Positions 29,060 through 32,573 of a DNA stretch of 32,573 bases are shown piece after piece. Position numbers and translations under genes: made by a program. Numbering within the stretch: position 1 is the stretch's first letter; the number at the start of each line of letters is the position of its first letter. The notes under the pieces were generated by a model. That model saw only the letters and a list, made by a program, of their open reading frames with translations. It did no database searches and had not been told where the DNA came from. This DNA is from a virus, in IMG/VR virus record IMGVR_UViG_3300024520_000311, positions 1 to 32,573 of that record. One strand, written 5' to 3'.

Positions 29060-29195
29060 ACCCGTGCTTATTTTTCCGTACAAGTACCGACCTAAATGGA
29101 AGTGGAAGAAGCGGTCCAAAGTACTCGAGTATGACCTAAATGATCCCAAAATTCGTGCAAGGTTGCAGGGTTTTGAGTGCCAGATCCCTCGTTAG
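28926..29195 (+). CDS. Outer-membrane lipoprotein, o-spanin candidate, 89 aa, out-of-frame within the 79-aa gene
   Basis: GTG 28926 is preceded by a near-perfect ribosome site (AGGAGGTGATAC). The N-terminus has a signal II sequence with lipobox L-M-S-C at C23 (TTLFTAMLLMSC), so the mature protein would be an outer-membrane lipoprotein. The mature part starts TSLGKPLVPPLHRQILLVHP, with prolines as in Rz1-like proteins, then a basic, aromatic segment. The first 134 bp overlap the 79-aa gene in another frame, the nested arrangement classic for Rz/Rz1. It would fuse the membranes in the last step of Gram-negative lysis. Confidence 0.75.
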   Translation: MNKEIRPHWSVTTLFTAMLLMSCTSLGKPLVPPLHRQILLVHPNKPVLIFPYKYRPKWKWKKRSKVLEYDLNDPKIRARLQGFECQIPR

Positions 29196-29219
29196 TAACA
29201 TATAATTTAAGGAGGGGGG

Positions 29220-29423
29220 GTGATCGAATATCTAAACAATGCAGATAAAGTCACGGTTATATTGTTCCTGCCTTTGTGTGTAGAAAATCAACGAGAGCTT
29301 TTAGAAGTCGCCCTGGAGTATTGCCAGGACGTCGAAGCTGATTACTTTTTGGCCGTGAAGGAAGATGCCTCACGGCCCATCTGGAAAGGTCGCCGGGGGG
29401 TTAACATTGGCAAGATCCGTTAG
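29220..29423 (+). CDS. Hypothetical protein, 67 aa, last gene of the rightward operon
   Basis: GTG start after a very strong AAGGAGGGGG. A compact protein (VTVILFLPLCVENQRELLEVALEYCQDVEADYFLAVKED) with a possible small alpha/beta fold. Its last 54 bp overlap the 3' end of the minus-strand nuclease gene tail-to-tail; an inverted repeat lies there. No family recognised. The two stop regions overlap so closely that the genes cannot be moved apart without loss. Confidence 0.6.
   Translation: MIEYLNNADKVTVILFLPLCVENQRELLEVALEYCQDVEADYFLAVKEDASRPIWKGRRGVNIGKIR
29351..29377. repeat. Inverted repeat at the convergent gene ends
   Basis: GGCCGTGA (29351-29358) and TCACGGCC (29370-29377) are perfect 8-bp arms with an 11-nt loop. 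The repeat spans the stop of the minus-strand nuclease gene and lies within the end of the plus-strand 67-aa gene. No T-run follows in either direction, so intrinsic termination is weak; it may stabilise the 3' ends of both transcripts. Confidence 0.55.
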
Positions 29424-29696
29424 TGCCTCGTAGACTTCGTCCCAATTCTCCGGATAAGCAACAAACACCAGGCCTCCGGCTCGCCTAATTTTTTCGTGAA
29501 CGTATTTTTGTAGAGGCGATACCCTCGCCTTAGCACTCGCTTTATATTCGATGCAGACGAACGCTCCATTAATTGCCAGTAACTTATCAGGAAATCCCCC
29601 TTGGCTCACCTGTTGTATCGACGTGCTGTATGTGTTCGGCAGTCGATCTATATATTTCTGTACTCTATTTCTGAACTTTTTTTCGGGGCCTGCCAT
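29370..29696 (-). CDS. VRR-NUC / PD-(D/E)XK nuclease, 108 aa
   Basis: An acidic E near residue 5, then QQVSQGGFPDKLL (G-x-PD, D near residue 37), then FVCIEYKASAKARVSPLQKYVHEKI, with E-x-K and a downstream Q, the catalytic pattern of VRR-NUC-type PD-(D/E)XK nucleases. Family members can act as Holliday-junction-type or flap endonucleases; many phages encode one in replication modules. Located directly downstream of the DNA polymerase gene on the same strand (35 bp gap), consistent with a shared transcript. Confidence 0.75.
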   Translation of the reverse strand: MAGPEKKFRNRVQKYIDRLPNTYSTSIQQVSQGGFPDKLLAINGAFVCIEYKASAKARVSPLQKYVHEKIRRAGGLVFVAYPENWDEVYEALTDLANVNPPATFPDGP

Positions 29697-29731
29697 GGCT
29701 TCTCCGGCTCGGGGAGGAAAATCTTATTCCT

Positions 29732-31438
29732 TTAATCTGCGCTCTTACTATATGGTTTTCGTTCCGCCCAATTTGTATCTGACCATTCTACCCCTACCGT
29801 CATTGGTAGTCGTAGATGCGGATACGCTTGTTCCATTATGGTTTGCAATTGTTCAACAATGTGTTCTTCGTCCTTATGGACCTCGAATAATATTTCATCG
29901 TGGATCTGCAGGACCATGTTGGATTTTTTATCCGCCAGGTAATCCGCCAGTTGTACCATTGCCTTTTTTACAATGTCGCCACAGCCACCCTGAATTAAAT
30001 AATTGGGGGCTTTATATTCTTTGTCTTCTTCCACGAAACACCTCCTGCCAAACCAATTTGTAATGTGACCTAGTAACTTTGCCGTACCAATAGTGTCGCA
30101 TATGAAACTACTGACCATCGGCAGCTTTTCAAAATATAAGTTCTTTAGTTTTTCTGCCTTCTCTAAATCTATCCCCAGGGCATCGGCAAGTTTCTGTGCG
30201 CCACCACCGTATAAAAGCATAAAGTTAATTGTCTTAGCGTACTTTCGCTCAACGCCCATAGCTTCTGCCGTTGCAGCGTGGACATCCATCCCGCCGATTA
30301 TTTTTTTAATGAGCTTAGTTTCGCCAGCAATGTCGAGCATAAGTCGATACTCCATCTGGTCGTAATCAAGCATAAAAAAATTATAACCATCACGAGGTAT
30401 AAAACAAGCTCGCGGGTTGAAATCTTCATCTGGGTTATTCTCCTTATGGACATTTTGCAGGTTTGGTTCCCGACAAGACATACGGCCAGTCGACGTGCCA
30501 CCCTGGACAAAATTACAATGGAGGAGTCCATCATCATCTTTTAAGTCCAGAAAGTTTCTATAGTAGGTATTGAGTTTTTTATAAACTTTTCTATGGTCCA
30601 AAATACACTTAGCTATTTTGTTGTCCATAGTTTCTAAAACACTGGCGGCGAAACTGGGGTTCCCTTTAGCGGTGGTACCGCCGGTGATACCATGTTCCTC
30701 GAAGGTTTCTTTGATAGCCTTGTTTGAATCTACAAACTCCTTATGTACCAGCTCGTGATATAAGTCCCCCTGAATTTTAACCTGCCTAGTGCAGTTATCA
30801 ATGGCGGCCTGGCAGTAGGCAACGTCAACTTTGATACCAAGTTTTTCCATTTCGAATAAAACATAGGTTAGTGCAAGCTCATTTTTTAATAAAGGAATAG
30901 CCGAGGGGTCTTCCTTTGGCTTATCACGCTCGCGTTTTAAAAGCTTATCTATTAAGTGAACACCTAACTCATAAGCAACTCTGGCGTCTCGTTTGGCGTA
31001 TTCACACATAATTTCGTGCGGCACTTGGTCGTAGTGGGGCTTCCTATCGACTTTCTTTTTACCCGACACTACCGTGGTGGTGTAGAGTTTATTCTTTGAA
31101 ATATATTTTTTTACGGTGTCGTCTTTTGGAAAGCCAATATGCTTACCGAGGTAGTCAAGACTATAACTAGGCTGAAGATTGCTCAACAGCCTAGATATAG
31201 CTTGTGTGCAAAATATTCGAGGGGGGATCGGAATATTTTTTACGCTCAACATATGCATATCAAACTTTGCGTTATGTATAAAAATGTAACCATCAGTCTC
31301 GGGGACTTCTTTCATCCCGCCTATTATATACTCTTCAGTACCCTCATCGGCAATACTAAAAGCGAATGGTCGGTCGCCAAGATAAGCATATAAGCCAGTG
31401 GTTTCGGAGTCAAAGGCGAGGTGGTTTGTCATAATCAT
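29732..31438 (-). CDS. polA-like: Family A DNA polymerase with 3'-5' exonuclease, 568 aa
   Basis: Replicative polymerase. Exonuclease motifs: Exo I DSETTG (D10, E12), Exo II HNAKFDMH (about residue 54), Exo III YAKRDARVAYE (about residue 148). Polymerase motifs: A with LDYDQMEYR (catalytic D near 357), B with KTINFMLLYGG (near 401), C with QIHDE (near 513). All key residues are present, so both activities should be intact. The size is typical of small podovirus polymerases. The start is at ATG 31438 or the next ATG two codons on; the upstream gene overlaps it by 29 nt. No helicase or primase lies in the window. Confidence 0.9.
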   Translation of the reverse strand: MIMTNHLAFDSETTGLYAYLGDRPFAFSIADEGTEEYIIGGMKEVPETDGYIFIHNAKFDMHMLSVKNIPIPPRIFCTQAISRLLSNLQPSYSLDYLGKHIGFPKDDTVKKYISKNKLYTTTVVSGKKKVDRKPHYDQVPHEIMCEYAKRDARVAYELGVHLIDKLLKRERDKPKEDPSAIPLLKNELALTYVLFEMEKLGIKVDVAYCQAAIDNCTRQVKIQGDLYHELVHKEFVDSNKAIKETFEEHGITGGTTAKGNPSFAASVLETMDNKIAKCILDHRKVYKKLNTYYRNFLDLKDDDGLLHCNFVQGGTSTGRMSCREPNLQNVHKENNPDEDFNPRACFIPRDGYNFFMLDYDQMEYRLMLDIAGETKLIKKIIGGMDVHAATAEAMGVERKYAKTINFMLLYGGGAQKLADALGIDLEKAEKLKNLYFEKLPMVSSFICDTIGTAKLLGHITNWFGRRCFVEEDKEYKAPNYLIQGGCGDIVKKAMVQLADYLADKKSNMVLQIHDEILFEVHKDEEHIVEQLQTIMEQAYPHLRLPMTVGVEWSDTNWAERKPYSKSAD

Positions 31439-31595
31439 CCCGAAACATGTCCATCTGAATTATTTTAGGATCATTTTCATCTAGGTGGTAGTCTGCCAGT
31501 TTCACCATGGTGCATGATATTGCTCTCATGTCTTTTGCTAGCTGCATATATTGTCTATTTAGTTGAGCCAACAAAGGCCCTAAGTCTGAAATCAT
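31410..31595 (-). CDS. Small helical protein ahead of the DNA polymerase, 61 aa
   Basis: ATG 31595 has GGAG 6 nt upstream; an in-frame TTG four codons earlier would overlap that site. A helical N-terminus (LGPLLAQLNRQYMQLAKDMRAI) is followed by an acidic tail (DENDPKIIQMDMFRDDYDKPP). Its 3' end overlaps the polymerase start by 29 nt, so the two are coupled. No family recognised; an accessory factor to replication is an inference from position. Confidence 0.6.
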   Translation of the reverse strand: MISDLGPLLAQLNRQYMQLAKDMRAISCTMVKLADYHLDENDPKIIQMDMFRDDYDKPPRL

Positions 31596-31609
31596 GTAAA
31601 ACTCCAATT

Positions 31610-31643
31610 AAAAAAGGAGCCAGGTAATAACGGACCTGACTCC
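31610..31643 (-). terminator. Rho-independent terminator/attenuator ahead of the polymerase genes
   Basis: On the minus strand GGAGTCAGGT and ACCTGGCTCC form a 10-bp stem (one G-U pair) with an 8-nt loop, followed by six T. It lies between the 225-aa gene and the 61-aa/polymerase pair, and its T-run reaches almost to the 61-aa gene's ribosome site. It probably limits readthrough, making the polymerase less abundant than the upstream product. Confidence 0.8.
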
Positions 31644-31718
31644 TCCGGAAAATTTATGAAAAAGAAAGAGAGTAACCACCTTTCTTAATCAGAAAATAAT
31701 AGGGCAGATTAGACCCTC

Positions 31719-31754
31719 TAAGCTGACTCTTATAAGGATGATGAAGTCAGCTTA
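31719..31754 (-). repeat. 10-bp inverted repeat at the 3' end of the 225-aa gene
   Basis: TAAGCTGACT (31719-31728) and AGTCAGCTTA (31745-31754) are perfectly complementary, with a 16-nt loop. The second arm includes the gene's stop codon. No T-run follows, so it is more likely a 3'-end stabilising hairpin that works with the terminator about 75 bp further on. Confidence 0.6.
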
Positions 31755-32429
31755 TAAATGTCCTCTATCAACAATTGCTTGTGGTTTTTTAGATTGCTCA
31801 AGCTGGGGGACTAATACTCCGTCCATCACTTCTTTAGCTAAAGCTCTCTCAGCGGCGGTGGAGTCCCTGGAGTTTTCCACTCGGTAACCTTGCCACTTAA
31901 ACGTGCCGTCGCGGTTTTCTTCCTGACGGACAGATAACGACAACACAACATTTTGTTGGGGCTTACCTTTTAATGCCTTACTAATGTCGGCAACGCCTTT
32001 GAAACTACCGGGCTTTAAAGTTAAATTATAAGCTTCCTTATCACCGTCCGCTAATTTGTCGGCAAGTAATATAACGTATTTGTTATGAAGATTATTTTTA
32101 ACCACGCCATCGGGTGATCTATTACTGTTAGGCAGGCCATCAGATGGAGAGTTAACCCAAGTCATACGGGTCTTACCGTCTTGGTTCTTCATTAGTTTGC
32201 CGCCTAATGTATGAGTGTAAAACTGTTTGGCACCCAGGATGATTATCTCTAGCTCTTTACCAAAATCTTCTCGTAGCTCTTGATCAGCTTCGGCAGTGAT
32301 GATGGTTCCTTCTACGGCACCGGGGTAATTTTGTGTTCCCGATTGCACAAGGTAAAGCGACTTCATCGAAGCAGTACTTGGTGCAACTTGGACGCCCATT
32401 AAATTTGAATACAATGTTTCTTCAGTCAT
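31752..32429 (-). CDS. Replication-module protein, possible ssDNA-binding protein, 225 aa
   Basis: The gene comes before the DNA polymerase on the same strand and has its own 3' hairpin and terminator, as expected for an abundant product. It has beta-type segments (SLYLVQSGTQNYPGAVEGTII, ELEIIILGAKQFYTHT, KYVILLADKLADGDKEAYNLTLK, QNVVLSLSVRQEENRDGTFKWQGYRVENS), consistent with an OB fold, but without recognisable motifs and without the acidic C-terminal tip of classical SSBs. An ssDNA-binding function is inferred from location and abundance only. Confidence 0.5.
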   Translation of the reverse strand: MTEETLYSNLMGVQVAPSTASMKSLYLVQSGTQNYPGAVEGTIITAEADQELREDFGKELEIIILGAKQFYTHTLGGKLMKNQDGKTRMTWVNSPSDGLPNSNRSPDGVVKNNLHNKYVILLADKLADGDKEAYNLTLKPGSFKGVADISKALKGKPQQNVVLSLSVRQEENRDGTFKWQGYRVENSRDSTAAERALAKEVMDGVLVPQLEQSKKPQAIVDRGHL

Positions 32430-32437
32430 GTTGTCTC

Positions 32438-32573
32438 CTATTTCTTTGACTTGGTGATACTAAGTTTTTTTACTGTAAATGGAACTACCTCATCCGGCAT
32501 GCCCCAATCTGCTCCGTCTTTTTCTTGTAGGTCATTACAAACTTTTGTAAATCTCATTCCGTTGATCGACTTC
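32438..32573 (-). CDS. Partial CDS, C-terminal 44 aa, running off the window
   Basis: An open minus-strand frame enters from the right edge and ends at a TAG at 32440-32438, 8 nt before the next ATG; GGAGACAAC in the gap is that gene's ribosome site. The visible end reads KSINGMRFTKVCNDLQEKDG ... VPFTVKKLSITKSKK. Too short to classify. Its position suggests another member of the replication operon. Confidence 0.6.
   Translation of the reverse strand, partial: KSINGMRFTKVCNDLQEKDGADWGMPDEVVPFTVKKLSITKSKK

Noticed and set aside
29351-29377. Bidirectional intrinsic terminator between the converging operons
   Set aside because: The stem is perfect but neither strand has a T-run after it; kept only as an inverted repeat.
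1-32573. tRNA genes, integrase, repressor or transposase
   Set aside because: None seen by eye on either strand. A tRNAscan run and an HMM search would settle this; the missing ends of the genome may hold them.

Overview
The window looks like most of a tailed dsDNA phage genome with a short, podovirus-type tail. The virion genes include a P22-family portal, scaffold and HK97-fold coat, a gp4-like adaptor, a gp10-like tail hub and three large ejection-type proteins. I see no tape measure, tail tube or sheath gene. A lysis cassette with a holin, an M15-type peptidase and a lipoprotein o-spanin points to a Gram-negative host. GC content is moderate by eye. I see no integrase, repressor, tRNA or RNA polymerase gene, but both ends are cut: a 24-bp repeat array runs off the left edge and a gene runs off the right edge.

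Layout. (1) 1-478: a 24-bp tandem array, a duplicated 79-bp element and a leftward terminator. (2) 504-3703, minus: ten small early-type genes (GP88-like protein plus unknowns), tightly coupled; several share an AAGGAAAATAAAATG-type start region, and two have a duplicated hairpin next to the ribosome site. (3) 3704-4461: 758 bp without a supported gene, holding candidate promoters, a perfect 20-bp palindrome, a second 24-bp array inverted relative to the first, and a terminator-like hairpin. (4) 4462-4869, plus: small terminase, possibly leaderless. (5) 4826-11964, minus: one long operon with two virion-appendage-like proteins, a small methyltransferase, a large terminase split into two genes around a zinc-ribbon ORF, a split/fused paralogue family, and a Tat-signal protein that overlaps terS antisense. 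(6) 12018-29423, plus: the late operon from portal to lysis, most genes joined by TAATG- or ATGA-type overlaps. (7) 29370-32573, minus: replication genes (PD-(D/E)XK nuclease, family A DNA polymerase, a possible ssDNA-binding protein, a partial gene).

The most unusual part is a set of envelope-directed products inside the late operon. A decoration-like protein with a Sec signal peptide is followed directly by a 380-aa O-antigen ligase/polymerase-like membrane protein. Further on come a small one-helix membrane protein and a cysteine-rich, signal-peptide-bearing fibre-like protein. I infer, without proof, a late-expressed module that remodels the cell surface or masks the receptor. Function calls rest on motifs read by eye and remembered family patterns; no database search was run.
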